DNA from: an uncultured Clostridium sp.
Lineage (GTDB): Bacteria; Bacillota; Clostridia; Lachnospirales; Lachnospiraceae
Reading direction: 5' to 3'
NCBI GenBank assembly: GCA_946553025.1
Contig: CAMNRM010000016.1
Location: 1-64,000, forward strand
DNA length: 64,000 bases
In this document: piece after piece, positions 32,940-42,054 of the stretch
Numbering within the stretch: the stretch's first letter is position 1
Layout of the letters: each line of letters begins with the position of its first letter
Position numbers and translations under genes: made by a program
The notes under the pieces: model-generated
Seen by the model: only the letters and a program-made list of their open reading frames with translations
The model's database searches: none
Told to the model about the DNA's origin: nothing

Positions 32940-33569
32940 ATGCAGGACAGTGCATTTATCCGCGGCACACTTCCTATGACCAAGAGTGAGATCCGTGCGG
33001 TTTCCCTGGCAAAGCTGGATTTAACGCCGGGGGCTGTTTTCTGGGACGTGGGCGCGGGAACTGGTTCAGTGGCCGTGGAAGCCGCCAGACAGCTTTACCG
33101 GATGGAAGCAGGGATTATGCCTTTAGAAAGAAAAAAAAGCCGGGTTTATGCGATAGAAAAAGAGGAAGAGGGAGTTTTACTTATTGAAAAGAACCGGGAA
33201 AAATGGGTTTCGGATTATGGACAGTTTTCGATTATTCACGGGACGGCCCCGGAGGCTTTAATCTCTCTTCCGGCACCCACGCATGTTTTTATCGGGGGAT
33301 CGAATGGAGCATTGTCCGGGATTGTCCAGGTGGTTCTGGAGAAAAATCCCCGGGCAAGGCTGGTAATTCATGCAGTGACTTTAGAAACTCTTTCGGTCTG
33401 TACAGAACTGCTTCATAAGTTTTTCTTTGCTTCTTATGAAATTGTCCAGGTGGCAGTGACGCATATGGAGCCAAGGGGTTCGTACCATATGCCAAGGGCC
33501 TTAAATCCGGTTTACATTATTTTCCTGCAGGGAGGAAGCCATGGAAATGGAATGGGAAACAGAGATTGA
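32940..33569 (+). CDS. cbiT: Precorrin decarboxylating methyltransferase subunit CbiT
   Basis: A 209-residue SAM-dependent methyltransferase. It begins FIRGTLPMTKSEIRAVSLAK, the CbiT signature, followed by the SAM loop FWDVGAGTGSVAVEAA. CbiT methylates C15 and decarboxylates the acetate side chain of the corrin ring. Two short insertions (around residues 60-70) make it slightly longer than the usual 190. It overlaps cobT by 29 bases. The other corrin-ring genes (cbiC, D, E, G and so on) are not in the window. Confidence 0.88.
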   Translation: MQDSAFIRGTLPMTKSEIRAVSLAKLDLTPGAVFWDVGAGTGSVAVEAARQLYRMEAGIMPLERKKSRVYAIEKEEEGVLLIEKNREKWVSDYGQFSIIHGTAPEALISLPAPTHVFIGGSNGALSGIVQVVLEKNPRARLVIHAVTLETLSVCTELLHKFFFASYEIVQVAVTHMEPRGSYHMPRALNPVYIIFLQGGSHGNGMGNRD

Positions 33570-34686
33570 AACAGAGATTAAAAACGAAAAGAGGATAAAG
33601 GAAAAGACAGAGGAAAAAATAAAGGAGATAATCGGTTCAATTTCCGGACTTAACCAAAAAGCAGCCCGGGAGGCCAGCGAGCACTGGGATAAGATTGCCA
33701 AGCCCTTAAACAGTCTGGGCTGGCTGGAAGAAGCCGTGGTTAAAATCGCGGGAATCACGGGAAACTCGTTTATCGATATCGGAAAAAAGGCGGTTGTTGT
33801 TTTCTGTGCAGATAATGGGATTGTCGAGGAGGGAGTGACCCAGACCGGGCAGGAGGTGACGGCTGTTGTGGCCGAAAACTTTGCCCGGGGAGAAAGCTGT
33901 GTCTGTATTATGGCAGAACGGGCCGGGGCTTTTGTGGTTCCGGTCGATATCGGGATAAAACATCCGCTTTCTTCTTACGGCACGGGAAAATACCCGGTGA
34001 GAAACTGCCGTCTTATGCCGGGAACAAGAAATTTTATCCGGGAACCTGCAATGGAGCGGGAAACGGTGATAAAGGCAATCGAAACAGGAATTAAGCTTGT
34101 GCGGGAGTTAAAGGAAGACGGGTACAGGATTTTAGCTACCGGGGAGATGGGTATCGGGAATACGACAACCAGCAGCGCCGTGCTTTCCGTGCTGCTTAAT
34201 GTCAGGCCGGAGCAGGTTACCGGCAGGGGAGCTGGCTTAAGCGATGCAGGGCTTCAAAAAAAGCTTTCCGTTATCCGTCAGGGAATATCTTTGTGGAAGC
34301 CGGATCGAAGGGACGCCGTGGACGTGCTTTCCAAGGTGGGCGGTCTGGATCTGGCCGGGCTGGCCGGGGTGTTTTTAGGCGGAGCAATCTATCAGATTCC
34401 TGTGATTATCGACGGCTTGATTTCCGGAGCGGCGGCGCTTACAGCAGCAGTACTCAGTCCGGCAGCAAAGGATTTTATGCTGGCCTCCCATCTTTCGGCA
34501 GAACCGGCGGGGGAGATGGTCTTGCAGGCCCTTGGGCTTGAACCGATTATTTATGGAAATTTATGCCTGGGAGAAGGGACGGGTGCCGTGGCCCTGTTTC
34601 CGCTTTTGGATATGGCGGCGGCTGTTTACGGGCAGATGTCCACTTTTTCACAGATAAAAATAAAAGAATATGAACACTTATCTTAG
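33541..34686 (+). CDS. cobT: Nicotinate-nucleotide:dimethylbenzimidazole phosphoribosyltransferase
   Basis: A 381-residue CobT. It makes alpha-ribazole phosphate from a lower-ligand base and nicotinate mononucleotide. Family marks are FCADNGIVEEGVTQTGQEVT, ATGEMGIGNTTTSSAVLSVL and the C-terminal LGEGTGAVALFPLLDMA with the catalytic Glu. A Glu/Lys-rich N-terminal extension (about residues 1-35) precedes the family core. GGAGG within the end of cbiT is the ribosome binding site. It provides the lower-ligand half that CobS, encoded at 43304, would join to the corrin. Confidence 0.93.
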   Translation: MEMEWETEIETEIKNEKRIKEKTEEKIKEIIGSISGLNQKAAREASEHWDKIAKPLNSLGWLEEAVVKIAGITGNSFIDIGKKAVVVFCADNGIVEEGVTQTGQEVTAVVAENFARGESCVCIMAERAGAFVVPVDIGIKHPLSSYGTGKYPVRNCRLMPGTRNFIREPAMERETVIKAIETGIKLVRELKEDGYRILATGEMGIGNTTTSSAVLSVLLNVRPEQVTGRGAGLSDAGLQKKLSVIRQGISLWKPDRRDAVDVLSKVGGLDLAGLAGVFLGGAIYQIPVIIDGLISGAAALTAAVLSPAAKDFMLASHLSAEPAGEMVLQALGLEPIIYGNLCLGEGTGAVALFPLLDMAAAVYGQMSTFSQIKIKEYEHLS

Positions 34687-34767
34687 ATCTGAAACGTGCA
34701 CAGAATATAGCTGTTTATAGCCAAAGGGTGAGATATGCTGAGAAGCGTGCACAAAATGGAGGAAACC

Positions 34768-37700
34768 ATGGAGAAGGAATTAATTTTTCATATTTTGGGT
34801 TTGGAAGAAACCAAGGATGAAGAGAAAATCAGCGATGCCTACCGCACAGCCTTAAAGTCGGTAAATCCGGAGGATGATCCGGAAGGGTTTAAGCGGCTTC
34901 GCCAGGCTTATGAAGAAGGAATAGCCTTTGCCCGGAAGAAAGAAGACGAGGGGGAGGTTAAAGAAAAAAACGAGGTGGATCTCTGGATTGACCGCGTGGA
35001 GGCGTTTTACCTGGATGTGCTTTCCCGCTATAAGGTGGAAAAATGGAGGGAGGTTTTATCCGATCCGGTCTGTGACGAGCTGGATACGGCGCTGGAGGCC
35101 AGGGATAAGTTTGTCCGGTTTTTAATGGACCATATCCGCATCCCCCATTCGGTGTGGAAGCTTGTGGACGAGATTTTTTCGCTTCGCGAGGACAGGGAAG
35201 AACTTGAACAGAAATTTCCGGATGACTTTTTAAACTTTATGTTTTACTATATTGAAAATGAAACCTTTCTGCCCTATGAATTGCTGGAATACCGAAGCCT
35301 TGACGGGGAAAAGGCCAACGGCGACGGATACATTGATGCTTATCTGGGGATTAAGCGCAGGATTGATGAAGGGGAAACCGAAGGGCTTTTAAAGGAACTC
35401 GATGATTTGGAAGCCTTTGATCTCTACCATCCCTATGAGGATGTGGAGCGCATCCGGCTGATGGAAAAGGAAGGAAAGACCGAAGAAAGCCTGGAACTGG
35501 TCAGAAAATTAACCTCAAAATACGGTTTTGATTTCTATCTCTGGATTACTGCGGCACAGGCGCTGTGGAGCGGAGGGGAGAAGGAAGAGGCTAATACGTT
35601 CTGCCAGGAGATCTTATCCCGGGAACCGGAACATTACATGGCAAAATACTGGAGCGGGCGCTACTGCCTGGAGAAGGAGGATTATTTTAAGGCGAGGGAG
35701 TTATTCCTGGAACTTTTACAGGTGAACCCGCGCAGCGACGAACTGACCGGTTATCTGGAAACGGCGAATGAAAAACTGATTGTCGAGATCAAGGAAGCAC
35801 TGGAAAAAGGGGAAACCTATCATGAACTTTCCGGGCAGAAACTATGGCTGCGTCTTGGCTGGTGTCTTTTTCAGAACGAAAAGCTGGAGGAAGCCGAAGC
35901 GATCGCCGAAAATGTTGACCCTGCGGGGGAAGAGGAGTACGAGTACTGCAACCTGTTCAGCCGTATTAAATATGCCATGGAAAAGTATGAAGAAAGCCTT
36001 CCTCTGCTGAAGCGGCGTCTGGAACTGACGGAAAAAGCCACGACAGATTCCAAGGAAGATAAGAAAATCCGAAGCCGCAAGGGGGCCTGCTGCTACATGC
36101 TTGCGGGCTGCTGCCAGGCATTAAAACAGCAGGAGGAAACCGAAAACTTTCTGCACATGGCGATTGAAGCGGAAGAGGATACAGGGGATCGCTTAGATTA
36201 TATGCGCTATCTTGCAAGCGTGCTTTTGCAGGCGAGAAAGTTTGAAAAGGTGGTGGATGTCTGCGACCGGATTGTGGATGAAGATGAGGGCTATTATCCT
36301 GCCTATGTTATCCGCCAGGAGGCATTTTACGAGATGAAACGTGCCCAGCAGGTGGTGAATGACTACCACAGCGCCGTCAATATTTACCCCGGTTACTATA
36401 AACCTTATCTGTTTGCCGCCGAGGTATTTTTCTACTATGGACAGTATGAGGACGGGAAAAAAGTTATCGATCGGGCAAGGGAAAATGAGGTAAAATTTTC
36501 TCCGCGGATGAAGTTATTCGAGGCAAAAATCCTGCGTAATCTCGCGGAAAACAATGAGGATCGGAAGGTTCCCCATAAGATTTTGGATGAACTTTTTACG
36601 GAACTTGACGGTGAGGACTGCGATATCGAAGACAAGTCCGAGGTTGAGTACGAAAAGGGGCTGCTTTACTGGGATGAGGATGAATTTGACCAGGCGCTTG
36701 ACCATCTTCAGAAGGCTATCGACCAGAACGATGAGCGGTTGCAGTACCGTCTGATCCGGGGAAATGTGTTCCTGGAAATGAAGAAATATCAGCTTGCCCT
36801 GGAAAACTACCAGAAGGCGGAGCCTTCCTATAAGAACAGCCCGGAACTTTACTATAACCGTGCGCTCTGCTACGAGGGCATGGACAAGGCCGATTTGGCT
36901 GCGGAGAATTTTCTAAAGACGGAGGAGCTGGAACCCGGCTATCGCAAGACCTATGAAAAGCTTTCGGATTACTACCGGGATCGCTACGATACCTACTGCC
37001 GCAGGAAGGATTTTGAAAAGGCCATCGACTATATCAGCAAGCAGCTTGCCATCCGGGAGAGCACTTACTATCTGGTGTGCAGGGGCTTGATTTACAGCGA
37101 CGCCATGGAACTGGAACTGGCGATTAAGGACTATGAAAAGGCGCTGGAATATTCGCCGGAGGACAGTATCGTATGGAATAACTTATCCTGCTGCTACCGC
37201 TCTTTAAAAAACTACGATAAGGCGCTGGAATGTCTGGAAAAAGCCGTGGAACTGGGGAAGGAAAAAGAACGGCTTCCTTATCGGAACATGGCTTCCTGCT
37301 ACTGGGATCTGCGGGAGTTTGACAAGGCATTTGCCTGGTATAAAAAGGCTCTGGAACTGTGGCCGGATTACGCTTTTTTATGGAAAAAAATGGGCGATTC
37401 CTACTATGATATCGGTGAGTTTGACAAGGCTTTGGAGTGCTATGAGCACACAAAGGACAGGAGCGATCACTACTCGGATATCAGCGATGTGTGGATGAAA
37501 AGAGGCGATGCAAAGAAGGCCATTGCCTGGTGTAAAGAGGGAATTCAAAATGCTCCGTCCGGGAAAGAAGCACAGTATTACAGCGATTTGGGCGACCTCT
37601 ATATGGAAATGCTGATGGACTATGAAAAGGCGATTTCCTGCTATGAAAAGGCCCTTGCCAGAGAACTTGAACCTTCCCAGCGCTTCTACTATGAAGCCTA

Positions 37701-38094
37701 TCTGGCCCGCTGCTATGTGATGTCCGGACAGAAAAAAGAGGCGAAAATACACGGGCAGGCGGCCCTAGATGAACTGGAAAAAAGCGGAAGAACCATTGAG
37801 AACCACCTGGGATTTAAAGCCTACGGGACAGCCCGAATGTCCAATATCGCCTGGTGTTATCTGGCGATAGGGGAAACCGAAAAAGGGGAACAGCTTCTCT
37901 GGGATATGCAGACGGCGCGTCCGTGCAAGGACTGTGTATTTAAGGGATGTTTTGAGAGCTGGCTGTATCTGGGACGGTATTATGAGAGCCTGGGAGAAAC
38001 CCAAAAAGCCTTGGAATACCTGGAAAAAGCCTATGAAATTAATCCCTTCTGCCAGGAAGCCATAAGGGCAAAAGAGCATATTCTTAACCATTAG
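34768..38094 (+). CDS. Large TPR protein with J-like N-terminus
   Basis: A 1108-residue protein. Residues 1-50 (LIFHILGLEETKDEEKISDA, then YRTALKSVNPEDDPEGFKRL) have the helix pattern of a divergent J domain, but the HPD triplet reads NPE/DDP. The remainder is more than 15 tetratricopeptide-like repeats, for example LYWDEDEFDQALDHLQKAID and SIVWNNLSCCYRSLKNYDKA. I chose ATG 34768 because TGGAGG lies five bases upstream; an ATG at 34735 is also possible. An Hsp70 gene follows 54 bases later, so the protein is probably that chaperone's co-chaperone or client scaffold. Confidence 0.75.
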   Translation: MEKELIFHILGLEETKDEEKISDAYRTALKSVNPEDDPEGFKRLRQAYEEGIAFARKKEDEGEVKEKNEVDLWIDRVEAFYLDVLSRYKVEKWREVLSDPVCDELDTALEARDKFVRFLMDHIRIPHSVWKLVDEIFSLREDREELEQKFPDDFLNFMFYYIENETFLPYELLEYRSLDGEKANGDGYIDAYLGIKRRIDEGETEGLLKELDDLEAFDLYHPYEDVERIRLMEKEGKTEESLELVRKLTSKYGFDFYLWITAAQALWSGGEKEEANTFCQEILSREPEHYMAKYWSGRYCLEKEDYFKARELFLELLQVNPRSDELTGYLETANEKLIVEIKEALEKGETYHELSGQKLWLRLGWCLFQNEKLEEAEAIAENVDPAGEEEYEYCNLFSRIKYAMEKYEESLPLLKRRLELTEKATTDSKEDKKIRSRKGACCYMLAGCCQALKQQEETENFLHMAIEAEEDTGDRLDYMRYLASVLLQARKFEKVVDVCDRIVDEDEGYYPAYVIRQEAFYEMKRAQQVVNDYHSAVNIYPGYYKPYLFAAEVFFYYGQYEDGKKVIDRARENEVKFSPRMKLFEAKILRNLAENNEDRKVPHKILDELFTELDGEDCDIEDKSEVEYEKGLLYWDEDEFDQALDHLQKAIDQNDERLQYRLIRGNVFLEMKKYQLALENYQKAEPSYKNSPELYYNRALCYEGMDKADLAAENFLKTEELEPGYRKTYEKLSDYYRDRYDTYCRRKDFEKAIDYISKQLAIRESTYYLVCRGLIYSDAMELELAIKDYEKALEYSPEDSIVWNNLSCCYRSLKNYDKALECLEKAVELGKEKERLPYRNMASCYWDLREFDKAFAWYKKALELWPDYAFLWKKMGDSYYDIGEFDKALECYEHTKDRSDHYSDISDVWMKRGDAKKAIAWCKEGIQNAPSGKEAQYYSDLGDLYMEMLMDYEKAISCYEKALARELEPSQRFYYEAYLARCYVMSGQKKEAKIHGQAALDELEKSGRTIENHLGFKAYGTARMSNIAWCYLAIGETEKGEQLLWDMQTARPCKDCVFKGCFESWLYLGRYYESLGETQKALEYLEKAYEINPFCQEAIRAKEHILNH

Positions 38095-38148
38095 AATTAG
38101 ACAGAAAACAATAAACATAAAAGAAGAATTAAAGAAGAGGAAAACATC

Positions 38149-39840
38149 ATGATTATTGGAATTGATTTAGGAACCACGAACAGCCTGATTGCCTGCTTTA
38201 CCGAAGACGGGCCGAAAATCATACCCAATCGTCTGGGGAAACATCTTACGCCCTCGGTTGTCAGCATGGATGAAGAAGAGCAGATTTATGTGGGAGATTC
38301 TGCAGTTGAACGCAGGCTTTTATATCCCGGAAGCGCAGCGGGCGTGTTTAAGCGGGATATGGGGAGCAATCGGAAGTTTAAGCTTCTGCACAAGGAATTT
38401 ACCGCGGAGGAGCTTTCCTCCTTTGTGCTGCGGGCATTAAAAGAAGACGCCGAGCATTATCTGGGGGAGGAGGTTACGGAAGCGGTTATCAGCGTTCCCG
38501 CATATTTTAACGATGCGAGAAGACGGGCCACGAAAAAAGCCGGGGAACTGGCAGGACTTAAGGTGGAGAGGATTATCAGCGAGCCTACGGCGGCCGCCAT
38601 CGCCTACGGACTGTACCAGAGCCAGAAGCGGGCGCGTTTTCTGGTGTTTGACTTAGGGGGAGGAACTTTTGATGTTTCCATCCTCGAATTATTTGATACC
38701 ATACTGGAAGTCCGCGCCGTGGCCGGGGATAACTTCCTTGGGGGAGAAGACTTTACCGAAGTGCTGGAATCCATGTTTTTTGAGAAGTTTTCGCAGTTTA
38801 ACAAGCTTGCCCTGGATGAAAAAACCCTGCGTCATATTCACAAGCAGGCAGATTTATGTAAGATTGGCTTTTCCGAAAAACGGGTTTCCACCATGCAGTG
38901 CAAGATTGACGGGGAAGTGTACAGCATGGATGTGGAGATGGCAAAATACGAGGAAGCCTGCCGGGAACTTCTCGATCGCATCCGCCAGCCGGTAAAGCGA
39001 AGCCTTTCCGACGCGCACATCCGCCTTTCGGATATTGATAAGGTGGTTTTAGTCGGCGGGGCGACGAAAAGTCCGATTATCCGCCGGTTTGTCAGCAAGC
39101 TCTTCAAGGCCCTGCCCGATACGAATGTGAACCCGGACGAGGCGGTAGCCTTAGGAGCAGCGATCCAGGCAGCGATGAAGGAGCGGCAGGACGCCATTAA
39201 AGAGGTTATCTTAACGGATGTGTGCCCGTTTACCCTGGGAACGGAGGTTGTTCGGGAGTGGGAAAAGGGGTATTTTGAGGACGGGTTATTCTGCCCGATT
39301 ATCGACCGCAATACCGTTATTCCCACCAGCCGGACAGAGCGTCTGTACACTGTTCGGGACAACCAGAGCAAAATCCGCATTAACGTGCTTCAGGGCGAAA
39401 GCCGCCTGGCAGCAAACAACCTTTCCCTGGGAGAACTGCTGATTGAAGTACCTCCGGCAAAAGCAGGGGAAGAGGCCGTGGATGTAACCTATACCTACGA
39501 TATCAACTCGATTCTGGAAGTGGAGGTTAAAGTATTGTCCACCCAGGCGGTGAAAAAGCAGGTGTTCAGGGGAAGAGATGTGGACATGACCGACGAAGAG
39601 ATCCAGGAGCGCTTAAAAACCCTGTCCTACCTGAAAATCCACCCCAGGGACAGAGAAGAAAATAAATACCTGCTGCTTCGGGGTGAGAGGGTTTACGAGG
39701 AAAGCATCGGCGATAAGCGGGCCTATATCGAAGCCGCCCTGCATAAGTACGAAAAAGCATTGGATACCTATGATCAGGGGATTATTGAAGAGGCAAAGAA
39801 AGAGTTTAAGGAGTTTTTAGAGGAACTGGAAGAGTTTTAG
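38149..39840 (+). CDS. Hsp70-family chaperone, HscC-like
   Basis: A 563-residue Hsp70. The ATPase domain is complete: IGIDLGTTNSLIACF, the ISVPAYFNDARRRATKKAGE and IISEPTAAAIAYG blocks, FDLGGGTFDVSILE and VVLVGGATKSPIIRR. The substrate domain is present (about residues 355-500) but the lid is short and ends in an acidic helix FKEFLEELEEF, so the protein is shorter than DnaK (about 610-640) and closer to HscC-type paralogues. Paired with the upstream TPR/J-like gene, it is likely a specialised chaperone rather than the housekeeping one. A tandem repeat of its last codons follows. Confidence 0.88.
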   Translation: MIIGIDLGTTNSLIACFTEDGPKIIPNRLGKHLTPSVVSMDEEEQIYVGDSAVERRLLYPGSAAGVFKRDMGSNRKFKLLHKEFTAEELSSFVLRALKEDAEHYLGEEVTEAVISVPAYFNDARRRATKKAGELAGLKVERIISEPTAAAIAYGLYQSQKRARFLVFDLGGGTFDVSILELFDTILEVRAVAGDNFLGGEDFTEVLESMFFEKFSQFNKLALDEKTLRHIHKQADLCKIGFSEKRVSTMQCKIDGEVYSMDVEMAKYEEACRELLDRIRQPVKRSLSDAHIRLSDIDKVVLVGGATKSPIIRRFVSKLFKALPDTNVNPDEAVALGAAIQAAMKERQDAIKEVILTDVCPFTLGTEVVREWEKGYFEDGLFCPIIDRNTVIPTSRTERLYTVRDNQSKIRINVLQGESRLAANNLSLGELLIEVPPAKAGEEAVDVTYTYDINSILEVEVKVLSTQAVKKQVFRGRDVDMTDEEIQERLKTLSYLKIHPRDREENKYLLLRGERVYEESIGDKRAYIEAALHKYEKALDTYDQGIIEEAKKEFKEFLEELEEF

Positions 39841-39960
39841 GGGTATTTGGAGGAACTGGAAGAGTTTTAGGGGTTTTTAGAGGAACTGGAAGAGTTTTAA
39901 GGGTTTTTGGAGGAAGCAGGAGAAGTTAAGGAACCTTAGGGGTTTTTGGAGGAAGCGTAA
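39811..39960 (+). repeat. In-frame tandem repeat of the Hsp70 gene's end
   Basis: The last 30 bases of the Hsp70 gene (39811-39840, coding for EFLEELEEF and stop) are repeated at 39841-39870 and 39871-39900, then in diverged form at 39901-39939 and 39940-39960. Every unit keeps the same frame and ends with its own stop codon (TAG, TAG, TAA, TAG, TAA). This looks like replication slippage that copied the stop with the coding unit. Confidence 0.9.
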
Positions 39961-39995
39961 GGGGGTTAGTTTGTTTTAGGAAGGCAGGGGCGGCA

Positions 39996-40541
39996 ATGAT
40001 TTATCTGGTAACTGGCGGAAGCGGAAGCGGGAAGTCAGCCTATGCGGAAGAACTGGTTCTGCAGTCGGGCAATGAGAAGCGGTATTATATTGCCACGATG
40101 GAGGTTTTCGGCGAGGAAGGAAAGAAGAAGGTCGAGCGCCATCGGAAGCTTCGTGAAGGAAAAGGCATGATAACCATTGAGCGCCCCTTAAACCTTTCCT
40201 CACTGGTGCTGGAAGAGTGGGAAGGGGAAGCGGACGGAAAAGTCACGGTTCTTCTGGAATGTATGACAAATCTGGCAGCGAATGAACTGTTTTCCGGGGA
40301 AGCTCTTATCATGCACAGGGTCAGAATGGCGGCAGAGCGGATAAAGGAAGGCATAAGGCGGCTGGAAGAGCAGTGCGGACTTCTTGTTGTGGTGAGCGGT
40401 GAAGTTTTTTCGGATGGGATAGATTATGGGGAAGAAACGAACGCCTATATCGAACTGATGGGGGAGATAAACTGCTGGCTGGCTGAGAGGGCCGAGCGGG
40501 CAGTGGAAGTGGTTTATGGGATTGGCTGTGTTTTAAAATGA
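39996..40541 (+). CDS. cobU: Adenosylcobinamide kinase/guanylyltransferase CobU
   Basis: A 181-residue CobU. It phosphorylates adenosylcobinamide and transfers GMP to it, giving adenosylcobinamide-GDP for CobS. The P-loop is LVTGGSGSGKSAYAE, with the guanylate-accepting His in KKVERHRKLRE and the VVVSGEVFSDGIDYGEETNA block near the end, which in most relatives reads VSNEVG-like. Length is normal. It is 155 bases after the Hsp70 stop, separated by slippage repeats. A shorter second CobU-like gene lies at 42766-43161. Confidence 0.9.
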   Translation: MIYLVTGGSGSGKSAYAEELVLQSGNEKRYYIATMEVFGEEGKKKVERHRKLREGKGMITIERPLNLSSLVLEEWEGEADGKVTVLLECMTNLAANELFSGEALIMHRVRMAAERIKEGIRRLEEQCGLLVVVSGEVFSDGIDYGEETNAYIELMGEINCWLAERAERAVEVVYGIGCVLK

Positions 40542-40566
40542 AGCAGGGCTGCTATGCTGCGGCAAG

Positions 40567-40633
40567 GCCGATGAACCTGTGTCTTGAAAAGAATTTTAAC
40601 CAACTCCAAAGCCGATGAATCTGTGTCTTGAAA
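40567..40633 (+). repeat. 23-bp direct repeat upstream of cbiB
   Basis: GCCGATGAACCTGTGTCTTG plus AAA (40567-40589) recurs at 40611-40633 with one difference, 44 bp apart. The second copy overlaps the region just ahead of the cbiB start. Confidence 0.85.
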
Positions 40634-40648
40634 GGGAATGACGGAAAA

Positions 40649-41680
40649 ATGTTTAGGTTGAGTGCAATAAGCGCCGCAGTGGTTCTGGACTGGATATTTG
40701 GAGAACCTGAAAAACTTAGGCATCCCGTATGCAGGATGGGAAGCCTGATTGCCTGGATGGAAAAGAAACTTCGCCGGTGGATGCCGGGAAAGGAAATGGC
40801 TGGCGGAGTTTTTCTGGCAGTGACCGTGCCTTTGATCTATGTGTGTATTCCCGGGATGATTCTGTGGATGGCCAGTCTTTTGGAGCAGTATTTTGCGGGA
40901 AATGGTTTTTCCTGGATTTGGGGAGAGAAGAGAGGTGTAATTTCCTGGGGCCTGGAAACGTTTTGGTGTTTTCAGCTTCTGGCAGCGAAAAGTCTGTATC
41001 AGGAAAGCGGGAAGGTGAGGAGGGAACTGGCTTTGGGAGATATCGAAAAAGCCAGGTTCTGGGTATCACGAATTGTGGGACGGGATACGGAAAAACTGGA
41101 CAAACAGGGGATAGCCCGGGCGGCTGTGGAAACAGTAGCGGAAAATACGTCGGACGGGGTGATAGCCCCTTTATTTTTCATGGTATTGTTCGGGGCTTTG
41201 GGCGGCTTTTTTTATAAGGCTGTCAATACGATGGATTCCATGGTTGGCTATAAGAATGAGCGGTACAGGCTTTTTGGCCGGGCGGCGGCGAAACTGGATG
41301 ATTTCTGTAATTTTCTGCCGGCCCGGATCAGCGGATGTCTGCTTTGTGCAGCAGCAGGATGGATGGGGTTATGGGATAAAACCTTTGACGGGAAAAATGC
41401 ATGGAGGATTTTTTTGCGGGATCGGCAAAAACATGAAAGTCCGAATTCCGCCCACGGCGAAGCAGCCTGCGCAGGGGCTTTGCGGATAAGGCTGGCAGGG
41501 GATGCCTGGTATTTTGGAGAACTTCACAAAAAGCCCTGGATAGGCGATGCCTTGCGGGAAATCGAAGCCGAGGATGTGCGCAGGGCAGGGAAGCTGATGC
41601 TTGGGGCGGAGGTTCTGGGGGTGGTTTTGTGCTGGGGGGTTTTTTGTGCCTGGTATTCAATAAATTTAGTGAAATCATAA
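40649..41680 (+). CDS. cbiB: Adenosylcobinamide-phosphate synthase CbiB
   Basis: A 343-residue membrane enzyme that attaches the aminopropanol arm to cobyric acid. Family features: the N-terminal DWIFGEPEKLRHPVCRMGSL, the ARFWVSRIVGRDTEKLDKQG block, AVETVAENTSDGVIAPLFFM and FYKAVNTMDSMVGYKNERY. The closing RHESPNSAHGEAACAGAL-type motif reads QKHESPNSAHGEAACAGALR. About four or five transmembrane segments. ATG 40649 is preferred; an in-frame TTG at 40628 falls inside a direct repeat. It follows cobU in pathway order reversed. Confidence 0.93.
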   Translation: MFRLSAISAAVVLDWIFGEPEKLRHPVCRMGSLIAWMEKKLRRWMPGKEMAGGVFLAVTVPLIYVCIPGMILWMASLLEQYFAGNGFSWIWGEKRGVISWGLETFWCFQLLAAKSLYQESGKVRRELALGDIEKARFWVSRIVGRDTEKLDKQGIARAAVETVAENTSDGVIAPLFFMVLFGALGGFFYKAVNTMDSMVGYKNERYRLFGRAAAKLDDFCNFLPARISGCLLCAAAGWMGLWDKTFDGKNAWRIFLRDRQKHESPNSAHGEAACAGALRIRLAGDAWYFGELHKKPWIGDALREIEAEDVRRAGKLMLGAEVLGVVLCWGVFCAWYSINLVKS

Positions 41681-41715
41681 AAATTACAAAAATCACAAAA
41701 ATTTCAAAAATCCTC

Positions 41716-41744
41716 TTGCCAAACCTTAAAAGGTGTGCTATACT
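41716..41744 (+). promoter_or_regulatory. Promoter of the tRNA-Leu pair
   Basis: TTGCCA (41716-41721), 17 bp, TATACT (41739-41744), 12 bases before the first tRNA. Confidence 0.75.
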
Positions 41745-41756
41745 GTATTTCGGCTT

Positions 41757-41840
41757 GCGGGGTTGCCGGAATTGGCAGACGGGCTAGACTAAGGATCTAG
41801 TGGTCGAATGACTGTGTGGGTTCAAGTCCCATACCCCGCA
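41757..41840 (+). tRNA. tRNA-Leu (anticodon AAG)
   Basis: An 84-base class II tRNA. The acceptor arms GCGGGGT and ACCCCGC pair fully, with A as discriminator. The anticodon loop CTAAGGA sits between CTAGA and TCTAG, giving anticodon AAG (A34 would be read as inosine). A long variable arm follows and the T loop reads GTTCAAGTC. CCA is not encoded. Confidence 0.93.
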
Positions 41841-41895
41841 TGTATTGAAAAATAAATCGATGTTTTTCAGTACTTGCCAAAATTTCATACAAGTT

Positions 41896-41979
41896 GCAGA
41901 AGTGGCGGAATTGGCAGACGCGCACGGTTCAGGTCCGTGTGGTAGAAATACCTTGTGGGTTCGACTCCCATCTTCTGCA
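41896..41979 (+). tRNA. tRNA-Leu (anticodon CAG)
   Basis: An 84-base class II tRNA. Acceptor arms GCAGAAG and CTTCTGC pair. The anticodon loop TTCAGGT between CACGG and CCGTG gives CAG. A long variable arm and GTTCGACTC T loop are present; CCA is not encoded. It lies 55 bases after tRNA-Leu(AAG) and probably shares its transcript. Confidence 0.95.
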
Positions 41980-41988
41980 TTTTTTATT

Positions 41989-42027
41989 GGCGGAAAACCT
42001 TAACTTAGCTGGTTTTCCGCCGTTTTT
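41989..42027 (+). terminator. Terminator of the tRNA pair
   Basis: GGCGGAAAACC (41989-41999) pairs with GGTTTTCCGCC (42011-42021), followed by GTTTTTG. On the opposite strand the T-run is poorer, so it mainly serves the tRNA transcript. Confidence 0.85.
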
Positions 42028-42054
42028 GTCCGACTGTCCTGGCGGAAGGAAGGA

